A DNA stretch of 64,000 bases from Ignavibacteria bacterium (GTDB lineage Bacteria; Bacteroidota; Ignavibacteria; Ignavibacteriales; Melioribacteraceae): assembly GCA_012719345.1 (NCBI GenBank), contig JAAYAN010000232.1, forward strand, positions 31,220-95,219, read 5' to 3'. Both the position numbers and the translations under genes were made by a program. Positions 26,471 to 34,780 of the stretch are shown here, piece after piece. The notes below the pieces were generated by a model, which saw only the letters and a program-made list of their open reading frames with translations, made no database searches and had not been told where the DNA came from. Numbering within the stretch: position 1 is the stretch's first letter; every line of letters starts with the position of its first letter.

Positions 26471-28831
26471 ATGAGAAAATCCGTTATAATATTTTTTATT
26501 TTGCTTTCAGTTTCAAACTATGCGCAATTTTCGGTAAATGGGATTATTATTGATTCGAAAAAAAAAGAACGCATTCAAAACGTAAACATTTCCGAATCCG
26601 GCGGAAAAAATACTACAAGCGATGTATCAGGATATTTTTATTTTCGAAATATCAAATCAGGTTTTATAAAATTGCATTTTTCACATATAAATTATGAACC
26701 TGATTCTTCATGTGTTGAAATTTATTCGGATACTGTTTTAACTATTTATTTATCACCCAAAACAATCAGTCTTAAAGATGTTATTGTAACTTCGGGTAAA
26801 TTTGAGCAAAAAAAAGAAGATTTAACTTATTCTTCAAGCATAATAACTGAAAAGGACATCTTTAAATCTCCTTCAGCTACTGTTTCTGAATTATTAAAAA
26901 ACGAACCGGGACTGGCTCTTATCCGTGATGGAAGCTGGAGTACCGAACTTAATATAAGAGGATTAAGCCGCTCGAACATTGTAACAATGGTTGACGGCAA
27001 CCGTATTGAAACTGCCACAGATTTAAGCGCAAGATTATCAATGATTGATGTTTCGGATATCGAAAGGATTGAAGTTATTAAGGGCGCAGCATCTTATCTT
27101 TACGGCAGCGGAGCTACAGGCGGAATGATAAACGCGATTACTAAAACAGCAGTCTATAAAGAAAATTTTTATATCAACGGAAGCACCGTCAGCTCTTTCA
27201 ACTCGGTTAACAATAATCTTTCTAACAACATATCGCTCTTTTCCGGTAACAATTTTTTCCGGACAAAACTAAGCGCGTCATTCAGAAAGGCCGGAAACAC
27301 AAAAACCCCGTCTTCTGTGCTTAGAAACAGTCAATTTACAGATTACAGTTTTAATGCGGCTGTATCGTTTATTCCTTTTCAAAATAACGAAATAAGTTTT
27401 AATTTCCAGCAATTTAAAGCCGAAGATGCAGGAATACCCGGAGCTTACGGAGTTTTTCCGGATAATGCTTCTGTCCGCTACCCGGTTGAATTACGCAGAT
27501 TGTTTTCTGTTTCCTATCAAATAAGTAATATCAGCGATTATTTTAATAGATTTTCAGTAAAATATTTCAATCAGTTTGTTTTGAGAGATGTTGAAAATAT
27601 TCCAAACACTGTTCAAATTATTCCCGGACAGCCGGTAAGACGAGTGAGCGTGTTAAGTATAAATCCTTCGGCAGAACATAATACCAACGGTTTGCAGGCA
27701 CAGATAAATCTGACCGATAAACGGTCTCATTATTTTATTGCAGGAATTGATCTTTGGCAGAGAAAATATAACGGGAAAAGAACCCGAGAACAGAAAATTG
27801 ATTTTATTAATCCTGCAACAGGCGAAACTAACAATACTATTTATAAAACAGTTTTCGAAAAACCTTTGCCCGATGCTGTTTACTCGAATGCCGGTATGTA
27901 TTTCCAAGATGAAATAAAAGTGACAGATAAAAACCTGCGGATAATAATAGGCGGAAGGTACGACCTAATAAAAATAAAAAATAATGAAGTGAGCAGCCCT
28001 TTATATGAAATTAATAACGGAATTGTTAATTATAACCCTCCAGGACAAACCAAGCTTTGGAGCAGCAGCAGTTCAATTAACGATTCGTACGTTTACAATT
28101 TGGGCATTTTGTGGTCTGCCTCCGATAATGTTGTATTTTCATTTAATGTTTCACGCTCTTTCAGGTCTCCTTCGCTCGAAGAAAGGTTTCAATATATCGA
28201 TTTAGGAAACATTCTTCGTTTGGGTAATCCGTATTTAAAACCCGAAACAGGTAATTTTTTTGATTTTGGGATCAGGCTTAAAAATAAAAATGCAAATTTT
28301 AACGGAAGTATTTTTGCTAATTTTCTCCGCGAGCTTGTTAGTGAAAAACCAGCGGTATTTGAAGACAGAAATGCATTTGTAAAAGTAAATATAGGTAAGG
28401 CTTTTTTATATGGTTACGATTTCGACTTTTCGGCACAAATTTCTGATAAATTTACAATTTATGGAAACTCATCATTTGTAAGAGGCGAAAACGTTAAAGA
28501 CAAATCTAATCTGCCTCAAATTCCTCCGTTAAAGGCTGTTACCGGAATCCGATCGGATATTTTCTCTGAAGTTGAAATTGATTTTTCGGGATCATTTATC
28601 CACAGCCAGTATAAAACAGCTCCAGGTGAAATTTATTCAACAGGTTACGCATATTACAACTTATATTTAACCTCTGGTAAATTTTACTTCGGATTAGTAA
28701 ATTGTCTTTTTTCGGCAGGCATTGAAAATATTTTTAACCGCGAATACCGCGATCATCTTTCTACAAGCCGCGGATTAGTTAAAAGTGAACCCGGACGGAA
28801 TTTTTACTTTAAGATAAACTTAACCTGGTAA
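26471..28831 (+). CDS. TonB-dependent outer-membrane receptor
   Basis: 786 residues with a signal peptide to about residue 19 ('IIFFILLSVSNYAQ'). Order: carboxypeptidase-regulatory-like domain at 20-100 ('VNGIIIDSKKKERIQNVNI'), plug domain at about 110-225 ('TVSELLKNEPGLALIRDG', 'LNIRGLSRSNIVTMVDG', 'IEVIKGAASYLYGSGATGG'), then a 22-strand barrel ending in an aromatic-rich strand 'RNFYFKINLTW'. The plug resembles catecholate-siderophore, haem or vitamin receptors and not SusC, whose partner SusD is also absent. Substrate unknown. It is followed 4 nt later by an EamA permease, suggesting a shared transport task. It diverges from rnfC. Confidence 0.92.
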   Translation: MRKSVIIFFILLSVSNYAQFSVNGIIIDSKKKERIQNVNISESGGKNTTSDVSGYFYFRNIKSGFIKLHFSHINYEPDSSCVEIYSDTVLTIYLSPKTISLKDVIVTSGKFEQKKEDLTYSSSIITEKDIFKSPSATVSELLKNEPGLALIRDGSWSTELNIRGLSRSNIVTMVDGNRIETATDLSARLSMIDVSDIERIEVIKGAASYLYGSGATGGMINAITKTAVYKENFYINGSTVSSFNSVNNNLSNNISLFSGNNFFRTKLSASFRKAGNTKTPSSVLRNSQFTDYSFNAAVSFIPFQNNEISFNFQQFKAEDAGIPGAYGVFPDNASVRYPVELRRLFSVSYQISNISDYFNRFSVKYFNQFVLRDVENIPNTVQIIPGQPVRRVSVLSINPSAEHNTNGLQAQINLTDKRSHYFIAGIDLWQRKYNGKRTREQKIDFINPATGETNNTIYKTVFEKPLPDAVYSNAGMYFQDEIKVTDKNLRIIIGGRYDLIKIKNNEVSSPLYEINNGIVNYNPPGQTKLWSSSSSINDSYVYNLGILWSASDNVVFSFNVSRSFRSPSLEERFQYIDLGNILRLGNPYLKPETGNFFDFGIRLKNKNANFNGSIFANFLRELVSEKPAVFEDRNAFVKVNIGKAFLYGYDFDFSAQISDKFTIYGNSSFVRGENVKDKSNLPQIPPLKAVTGIRSDIFSEVEIDFSGSFIHSQYKTAPGEIYSTGYAYYNLYLTSGKFYFGLVNCLFSAGIENIFNREYRDHLSTSRGLVKSEPGRNFYFKINLTW

Positions 28832-28835
28832 ATAA

Positions 28836-29714
28836 ATGCTCTGGTTTTCAATAGCCCTTTTATCATCTTTTCTTTCAGCTTTTGCAGCCATTACGCAAAA
28901 AAAAGTACTGCTTAAAAGAGATCCGCTTGAATTCTCGTTTCTTCTTTCGGCTGTAAATTTACTTTTTTCAGTTCCGTTTTTCTTTTTTATCGATTACCGT
29001 ACAATTAATTCTGCAAATATGATTGTCCTTTTTGTTAAATCTGTTTTGGGGGTCGGCGCTTTTTTATGTGTAATGACTGCTTTGAAAAATTTGGAAATAA
29101 GCAGAGCTCTTCCTTTGCTTGCTTTAACACCGGGCTTTGTTGCTGTTTTTGCATTCTTTTTACTGGGCGAATCTCTTGCCATTTCCGAAATAGCCGGATT
29201 GGTTTTGCTTACAGCCGGGACATACATCCTTGAAAGTAAAAACTTAAAGGATTTTTCCACACCTTTAAGTTTATTTCTTACCTCCAAAGTCCATAGGATA
29301 ATTCTTTTAGCATTGCTGCTTTTTACAGCTTCGTCAATTCTCGACAAAGTTTTATTGATAAAATTGAACCTTACTCCTGTTGCTCTCACAGGAATTCAGC
29401 ATTTATGGTTTGCGTTGCTTTTTGGAGCTGTCTTTTTATTAAAATCAAATAGCAATGGAATAAAATTTTCGAAACCGATCTTATACGATGCCGGGTGGAT
29501 TTCGCTTATTTCTATTTTAACTATCGGATACAGATTTACACAAGTGTTAGCAGTAAATCTGGCTTCGGTTGCCTTGGTTTTATCTGTAAAACGGACATCG
29601 GTTTTATGGGCAACTTTGATAGGAGGAAAAATATTTAAGGAAACTCAATTATTAAAAAGAATAATTGCAGTTTGTTTTATTCTTGCGGGACTTTTACTGA
29701 TTTTAAGAGAATAA
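28836..29714 (+). CDS. EamA/DMT-family inner-membrane permease
   Basis: 292 residues with ten hydrophobic segments, the two-times-five-helix layout of the drug/metabolite transporter superfamily. Typical features are 'MTALKNLEISRALPLLALTP' near the middle of the first half and 'LLTAGTYIL' at its end; the second half repeats the pattern ('LILAGLL'-like C-terminus). It moves a small metabolite across the inner membrane; direction and substrate unknown. Four nt after the TonB receptor, so an operon. It ends 2 nt from the convergent panC stop, leaving no room for a terminator. Confidence 0.85.
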   Translation: MLWFSIALLSSFLSAFAAITQKKVLLKRDPLEFSFLLSAVNLLFSVPFFFFIDYRTINSANMIVLFVKSVLGVGAFLCVMTALKNLEISRALPLLALTPGFVAVFAFFLLGESLAISEIAGLVLLTAGTYILESKNLKDFSTPLSLFLTSKVHRIILLALLLFTASSILDKVLLIKLNLTPVALTGIQHLWFALLFGAVFLLKSNSNGIKFSKPILYDAGWISLISILTIGYRFTQVLAVNLASVALVLSVKRTSVLWATLIGGKIFKETQLLKRIIAVCFILAGLLLILRE

Positions 29715-29715
29715 A

Positions 29716-30579
29716 TTACAACCCGATCAGTTCATTATCAATCAGACGTGTTGCCCCTATTTTACAAGCGATTAAAATATAGTAAGAATTCCCTTTATCA
29801 AGAATTTCAATTTCCTGGAAACTCTTTTCTTCAACAATTCGGATGTACTGAAGTTCTGCAGAATCAACTTTGCTGTACAAACCTTTCATTCCCGAAATAA
29901 TTTTTTTAGTGTTCCTTTCACCCGATTCAATCATCTTAACGGCTGAATCGAGTGATTTTCTTAACACCAACGCATCTTTTCTTTCTTTACCCGACAAATA
30001 AACATTGCGCGAACTCATTGCCAGCCCGTCAATTTCACGAATAATCGGCGCAACAATAACCTTAATCCCGAATTGCAAATCATCCGTCATCCTTTTAATA
30101 ATTGCTGCCTGCTGAGCGTCTTTCCTGCCGAAAACGGCAACATCCGGTTTAACGCAATTAAATAAAATGGATACTATTGTAGTTACTCCCTTAAAATGCT
30201 CGGGTCTGAATTCGCCTTCCTGTTTTTTTGTAATTTCTTCAACTTCAACATAAGTCTGGTAATTTTCGGAATAGATTTCTTTGGCTGACGGGAAAAATAC
30301 GGCATCAACTTTTTTTTGTGATAAAAGCTCAATATCTCGTTCAAAGTTTCTGGGATATTTACTAAAATCCTCATTTTTCCCAAACTGCGTCGGATTCACA
30401 AAAATTGAAACAACAACAGCATCGCACTTTTCGGAAGCTGCATCAACCAGCGATAAATGCCCTTCGTGCAAATATCCCATAGTAGGGACAAGCCCGATTG
30501 TTTTATTTTCAGTTTTTAAATTGAGTGAATATTCACGCATTTGGGCGCAGGTTTCAATAATTTTAATTTGGTTTTTCAT
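29716..30579 (-). CDS. panC: Pantothenate synthetase
   Basis: 287 residues. It joins pantoate and beta-alanine using ATP to make pantothenate. Seen: the HIGH-type nucleotide motif in 'VPTMGYLHEGHLSLV', 'VSIFVNPTQFGKNEDFSKYP', 'FGRKDAQQAAIIKRM' and the KMSK-like 'MSSRNVYLSGKER'. Last gene of the sprA operon, 5 nt after accD. With CoaX (10.1 kb) it gives two steps of CoA synthesis in this window. Confidence 0.96.
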   Translation of the reverse strand: MKNQIKIIETCAQMREYSLNLKTENKTIGLVPTMGYLHEGHLSLVDAASEKCDAVVVSIFVNPTQFGKNEDFSKYPRNFERDIELLSQKKVDAVFFPSAKEIYSENYQTYVEVEEITKKQEGEFRPEHFKGVTTIVSILFNCVKPDVAVFGRKDAQQAAIIKRMTDDLQFGIKVIVAPIIREIDGLAMSSRNVYLSGKERKDALVLRKSLDSAVKMIESGERNTKKIISGMKGLYSKVDSAELQYIRIVEEKSFQEIEILDKGNSYYILIACKIGATRLIDNELIGL

Positions 30580-30584
30580 AGTTT

Positions 30585-31424
30585 TCAGGTCAGATATTCG
30601 AGAAGCAATGATATTTTATTTTTTAAGTCTTTACGGTTAACTATAAAATCGATAAATCCTTTTTCAACAAGAAATTCAGATTTCTGAAATCCGGCAGGCA
30701 AATCGCGTCCGATTGTTTCTTTTATAACGCGTGGTCCGGCAAAACCAATAAGAGCATTCGGTTCAGCAATATTTACATCGCCAAGCATAGCATAGCTGGC
30801 AGTAATTCCACCGGTTGTTGGATCGGTTAACACTGATATATAAGGGATTCCTGCATCTGCAAGTCTGGCAAGACGCGAACTGGTTTTTGCCATCTGCATA
30901 AGCGAAAAAGCTCCTTCCATCATTCTTGCCCCGCCGCTGGAAGAAATAATTATCAACGGGATTTTATCTTTATATGCTTTATCGGCAGCACGAGCAATTT
31001 TTTCTCCTACAACCGATCCCATACTTCCGCCGATAAATTTAAAATCCATAACTGCTATAGCTATTTTCTTTCCGTTTATCTTTCCGGTGCCGGTTTTTAC
31101 AGCATCATTTAATTTTGTTTTTTTGATGGAACTTTTAATCCTGTCGGAATACTTTTGTGTGTCGGTAAAATCAAGAGGATCAGCAGAAATCAACTTTCTA
31201 TCCATTTCGCTGAAAGAATTTTTGTCAAGCAGAAAAGATAAATATTCGTCGCTGCCTATTCTGAAATGGCTTCCGCATTTTACGCATACCCATAAATTAA
31301 GCTCGAATTGCTTTTTATGCATTATTTCATCGCAATCAACACATTTCACCCATTGTCCGTCGGGAATATTTCGTTTTTGGCTTTTATCCGAAATATTTTT
31401 TTTTGTGCGTTTGAACCAGCCCAT
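30585..31424 (-). CDS. accD: Acetyl-CoA carboxylase carboxyltransferase subunit beta
   Basis: 279 residues. Forms the carboxyltransferase with AccA and makes malonyl-CoA for fatty acids. The N-terminal zinc ribbon is visible as 'CVDCDEIM...LWVCVKCG' (four cysteines, residues about 27-49); the crotonase-fold domain follows with 'IIISSSGGARMMEGAFSLMQ', 'ISVLTDPTTGGITASYAMLG' and 'NALIGFAGPRVIKETIG'. Its ATG shares one base with the stop of the DUF1573 gene (TGATG), so translation is coupled. Confidence 0.96.
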   Translation of the reverse strand: MGWFKRTKKNISDKSQKRNIPDGQWVKCVDCDEIMHKKQFELNLWVCVKCGSHFRIGSDEYLSFLLDKNSFSEMDRKLISADPLDFTDTQKYSDRIKSSIKKTKLNDAVKTGTGKINGKKIAIAVMDFKFIGGSMGSVVGEKIARAADKAYKDKIPLIIISSSGGARMMEGAFSLMQMAKTSSRLARLADAGIPYISVLTDPTTGGITASYAMLGDVNIAEPNALIGFAGPRVIKETIGRDLPAGFQKSEFLVEKGFIDFIVNRKDLKNKISLLLEYLT

Positions 31425-32131
31425 CAGTTTTTCCGTTTAACAATTTCACCGGTAATTGTAATTGTTTCTTCCTCAGAATTTTCGGCATCCGAAAAAATTT
31501 TAATTCTTTCTGTTACCAATCCTGAACGTCCTTTTGTATTAAACTTAATTTTAAGTGAAGCACTTTCGCCGGGCTGAATTGTCTGTCTATCTATTTTCAC
31601 AGTAATTTTATCAGTAGTAGGAGTAATCTTACTTATATTTAGTATTTTTTTGCCTCTGTTGGTTACTACAACTTCGTAATTCAGCTTCTGACCCTCGGCA
31701 ACTTCATTTACGCTGAATAATTTTCTGTTTAAAAATATTATTGATCCGGTTATTTCTTTTTCTATAACATTGGCCGCAAATTTTAAACGGATTTCCGAAT
31801 TCTCGGGATCATTAGATTTAACATAAACATATTTTTCTGTTTTACCAACACGGCCTCTTGTGGAATAAATTACTTTTATTTTCGTAGTTTCATTCGGAGC
31901 CAATTCGTTCTTTTCCGGTTTTACTGCAGTACATCCGCAGCTTGCTTTAACACTTTGAATAATAAGTTTTTCATTTCCGGTATTTGTAACAATAAAATCG
32001 TATGAAACATTTTCGCCTTCAATTACATCTTTGAAATCAAAAAACACTTCATTAAAAGAAATTTTTGGTCCGTTTAACTGAGCTGAGACAGCAGAAATAA
32101 AAGCTAAAAAGATTAAAATTATTTTTTTCAT
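31424..32131 (-). CDS. DUF1573 secreted protein
   Basis: About 235 residues. Start placed at the second methionine ('MKKIILIFLAFISAVSAQLN'), which gives a tidy signal peptide; the first lies two codons upstream and overlaps the tsaB stop. The mature protein has two Ig-like (ASH/MSP-like) domains; the first carries the family hallmark 'SVKASCGCTAVKPEKNELAP', the second 'GESASLKIKFNTKGRSGLV'. DUF1573 proteins are common in T9SS-bearing Bacteroidota and are thought to be periplasmic or envelope proteins, but function is unknown. Its place in the sprA operon makes an envelope role plausible. Confidence 0.88.
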   Translation of the reverse strand: MKKIILIFLAFISAVSAQLNGPKISFNEVFFDFKDVIEGENVSYDFIVTNTGNEKLIIQSVKASCGCTAVKPEKNELAPNETTKIKVIYSTRGRVGKTEKYVYVKSNDPENSEIRLKFAANVIEKEITGSIIFLNRKLFSVNEVAEGQKLNYEVVVTNRGKKILNISKITPTTDKITVKIDRQTIQPGESASLKIKFNTKGRSGLVTERIKIFSDAENSEEETITITGEIVKRKN

Positions 32132-32133
32132 AA

Positions 32134-32784
32134 TCATACCTTCGGATTGAAATTTTTCAAATAATACGGTTCTAAATAATCATATTCCAAACTTAATAAA
32201 TCCTTTCCAAAAATATAAGCCCATTTTGCAGTAAAAAAAGCTGAAGAAGATGATATTTTAACAGAACCTTTAAAATCGCTGTTTCCGTAAATAATTTCAT
32301 CCTTTTCAATAACATCGGGAAAATTTATATTACTAATTATTTGAACATCTGTAATTTGTCTGTAATTTCCTGAAGAAGAAATAAATTTCTGATAATACAA
32401 TTCGTCGCGGCTAACCTTGTTTGCAATTAGAAATTTTATCCCATCTGGAAGAAAAGTACAAATCTGCAAAGCAAGCGAATAAAAGGATGGTACCGGCACA
32501 ATAGGGATTGATGCGCCGCAAGCTATTCCTTTTGCTAAAGAAAAACCTATCCTTAATCCGGTAAATGAACCAGGACCAGAAGAAACTGCAATACACGATA
32601 AATTCTTAATTTCTATTTTTACATCTTCAACAAGACTATTTATGAATAATGGTAATTTTTCGGAATGAACGTGTTTTTGAAGTGTGTTTTTTTCGGCATA
32701 ATGGTTTTCGCTAAAAAAAATTGCTGCGCTGCACAACTCCTGAGAAGATTCAATTGCTAATATAGGTGTCTTTAATTTATTCAA
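32134..32784 (-). CDS. tsaB: tRNA threonylcarbamoyladenosine biosynthesis protein TsaB
   Basis: 216 residues, ASKHA fold: 'PILAIESSQELCSAAIFFS' at the start and 'CIAVSSGPGSFTGLRIGFSL' in the middle. It is the scaffold partner of TsaD in forming t6A37 on ANN-decoding tRNAs. Overlaps tsaE by 8 nt and the DUF1573 frame by 4 nt. The tsaE-tsaB pairing is common. Confidence 0.92.
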   Translation of the reverse strand: MNKLKTPILAIESSQELCSAAIFFSENHYAEKNTLQKHVHSEKLPLFINSLVEDVKIEIKNLSCIAVSSGPGSFTGLRIGFSLAKGIACGASIPIVPVPSFYSLALQICTFLPDGIKFLIANKVSRDELYYQKFISSSGNYRQITDVQIISNINFPDVIEKDEIIYGNSDFKGSVKISSSSAFFTAKWAYIFGKDLLSLEYDYLEPYYLKNFNPKV

Positions 32785-33199
32785 TTGTAATTTTTCTTTT
32801 ATTATTTTCTGAGTACGTAATTATAATTTTAATAATATCTTTAGGTAAAATTTCGGGGAACATATCAGCCCATTCAATGAATGTAATTGTATTTCCAGAC
32901 ATTAAATATTCTTCAAATCCTATATTGTAAAGTTCCTCTGGATTTTTTATCCGGTAAAAATCAAAATGATTTACATTTATTTTCCCAGAATACTGATTAA
33001 CTATTGAAAATGTAGGACTTGTAACATCGCTTATTTCCCATTTTTCGCAAAGTGATTTAACAAGAAAGGTTTTTCCTGTGCCAAGCTGACCTACCAACGC
33101 AATAACATCGCCCGGTTTCAATTTTTGGGATATATCGCTGGCAATAAGTTTAGTTTCATTTTCGGAAGAAGAGATGTATTCGGATGTGGCAATCGTCAT
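32777..33199 (-). CDS. tsaE: tRNA threonylcarbamoyladenosine biosynthesis ATPase TsaE
   Basis: 140 residues. P-loop 'GQLGTGKT' at residues 37-44 and 'VTSPTFSIVNQY' (the family's switch region), with 'FIEWADMFPEILP' further on. It powers t6A formation with TsaB/TsaD. Overlaps the porX stop as ATGA, so coupled in the sprA operon. Confidence 0.93.
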   Translation of the reverse strand: MTIATSEYISSSENETKLIASDISQKLKPGDVIALVGQLGTGKTFLVKSLCEKWEISDVTSPTFSIVNQYSGKINVNHFDFYRIKNPEELYNIGFEEYLMSGNTITFIEWADMFPEILPKDIIKIIITYSENNKRKITIE

Positions 33200-34767
33200 T
33201 TTTTTGGCACCATTTTAATAACCGGTAAAATCATTTCCTCCATCGAAATACCACCGTGTTGAAAAGTATCTTTGTAATAGTTCTGAAATTTATGATATTC
33301 TGTTGGATAAATAAAATAGAAGTCCTCTTTCGAGATAATATAACTTACAGATAATCCTCTGTAAGGCAATTTATATTCTTCGGGATTTTTAATAAATAAA
33401 GCGTGTTTTTCATCTACTTTTAAATTTCTTCCGAATTTAAAACGCAATCCTGTAGAAGCTTCCCGGTCGCCAATAACCTTTGCTGCACGCATTGCGCGAA
33501 TACTTCCGTGATCGGTAGTAATAAATACTTTTGCTCCGGGCATACCGGATATTACTTTAAATGTGTTAAAAAGAGACGAATGCATAAACCAGCTGTTTGT
33601 AAGCGATCTGTAAGCCGGTTCGTCAGGAGAAATTTCCTGAAGTATTTCAGAATCCGATCTACCGTGAGCAACCATATCCAAAAAGTTAACAACAACAGAC
33701 ATAAAATGAGTTTTTTTGTGCGAATGAATATTTTGTTCAAAAGAGCGTCCTACATCGGGATCGATAATTTTAATAAACTTCAAATCGGTTTTCAACTTTA
33801 TCCGCTTTCTGTTCAACAATTCTTGTAAAAGTTCTTTTTCATATTTATTCATACTGTTTTCATCGTCATCGTTCCCTTTCCAAAAACCAGGAAAAACCTT
33901 TTCTATTTCAGATGGATATAATCCGCTGAAAAGAGAATTTCTTGCATAAGGTGTTGCTGTAGGCAAAATAGAACAGTAGAAATTTTTACTGAAATTGAAA
34001 TAGTCTTTAAGGTGGTTTTCCATTATCAGCCATTGATCGTAGCGAAGACAGTCAATTACAAAAAGGAAAACAGGTCCGTTGCTTTCACGGATTTCATCAA
34101 ATAAATATTTGTCAAGAATATCGGGGGTTAAATCTGGCGCATCTGCCGTTGAACCTTTTTTCAGCCAATTCTGGTAATTTGCTTCAATATACCGGCTGAA
34201 CTCCTGATTGCATTCTTTCTTCTGGTCAATGAGCGTTTGGCGCAAACCTACTTCGGGATGCGCATCAAGCTCCATTTCCCAGTTCACAAGTTTAAGATAT
34301 ATTTCAACCCAGTCGTTAAAATCCAGATTCTCAAGAAGCATTCTGCTGATTGAAGCAAAATCCTGCAAATAATCCTTTGCTACATATTCCCCCGAGATTT
34401 TTTTCTGATCGAGTATTTTTTTACAGGTCATAAGAATCTGCGAAGGAAGAACCGGTTTAATCAAATAATCTGTAATCTTGCCGCCAATAGCGTCGTTCAT
34501 CAGACTTTCTTCTTCGTTTTTGGTTACCATAACAACAGGAATGTTCGGATTTATATCTTTGATTTTAGAAAGAGTCTCGAGCCCGCCCATACCTGCCATC
34601 ATTTCATCAAGAAAAATAAGGTCGTAATTTTTCCTTTTAACTTCTTCAACAGCATCCTGTCCGTTTGTAACCGTATCAACTTCATAGCCTTTATCGGTTA
34701 GAAAAATAACGTGTGAGCGCAAAAGTTCAATTTCGTCGTCAACCCAAAGCAATCTTTTTTTATTCAT
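33196..34767 (-). CDS. porX: PorX: T9SS response regulator with PglZ domain
   Basis: Start set at ATG 34767 (AGGAT upstream; 'MNKKRLLWVDDEIELL'), which aligns with PorX; an open frame extends to 34818 but overlaps sprA. 523 residues. Receiver domain at 1-120 with the acidic pocket 'WVDDE', phospho-acceptor Asp54 in 'DLIFLDEMMAG' and 'DYLIKPVLP' lysine; then a helical linker and a PglZ alkaline-phosphatase-superfamily domain (about 200-520) with 'FVIDCLRYDQW', 'PTATPYARNSLFSGLYPSE' and 'FITTDHGSI', the metal-binding residues. In Porphyromonas and Flavobacterium PorX, with the kinase PorY, controls T9SS genes. PorY is not adjacent. It begins 13 nt after the sprA stop, so translocon and regulator share a transcript. 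Confidence 0.93.
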   Translation of the reverse strand: MNKKRLLWVDDEIELLRSHVIFLTDKGYEVDTVTNGQDAVEEVKRKNYDLIFLDEMMAGMGGLETLSKIKDINPNIPVVMVTKNEEESLMNDAIGGKITDYLIKPVLPSQILMTCKKILDQKKISGEYVAKDYLQDFASISRMLLENLDFNDWVEIYLKLVNWEMELDAHPEVGLRQTLIDQKKECNQEFSRYIEANYQNWLKKGSTADAPDLTPDILDKYLFDEIRESNGPVFLFVIDCLRYDQWLIMENHLKDYFNFSKNFYCSILPTATPYARNSLFSGLYPSEIEKVFPGFWKGNDDDENSMNKYEKELLQELLNRKRIKLKTDLKFIKIIDPDVGRSFEQNIHSHKKTHFMSVVVNFLDMVAHGRSDSEILQEISPDEPAYRSLTNSWFMHSSLFNTFKVISGMPGAKVFITTDHGSIRAMRAAKVIGDREASTGLRFKFGRNLKVDEKHALFIKNPEEYKLPYRGLSVSYIISKEDFYFIYPTEYHKFQNYYKDTFQHGGISMEEMILPVIKMVPKK

Positions 34768-34780
34768 ATTATCCTGATTT

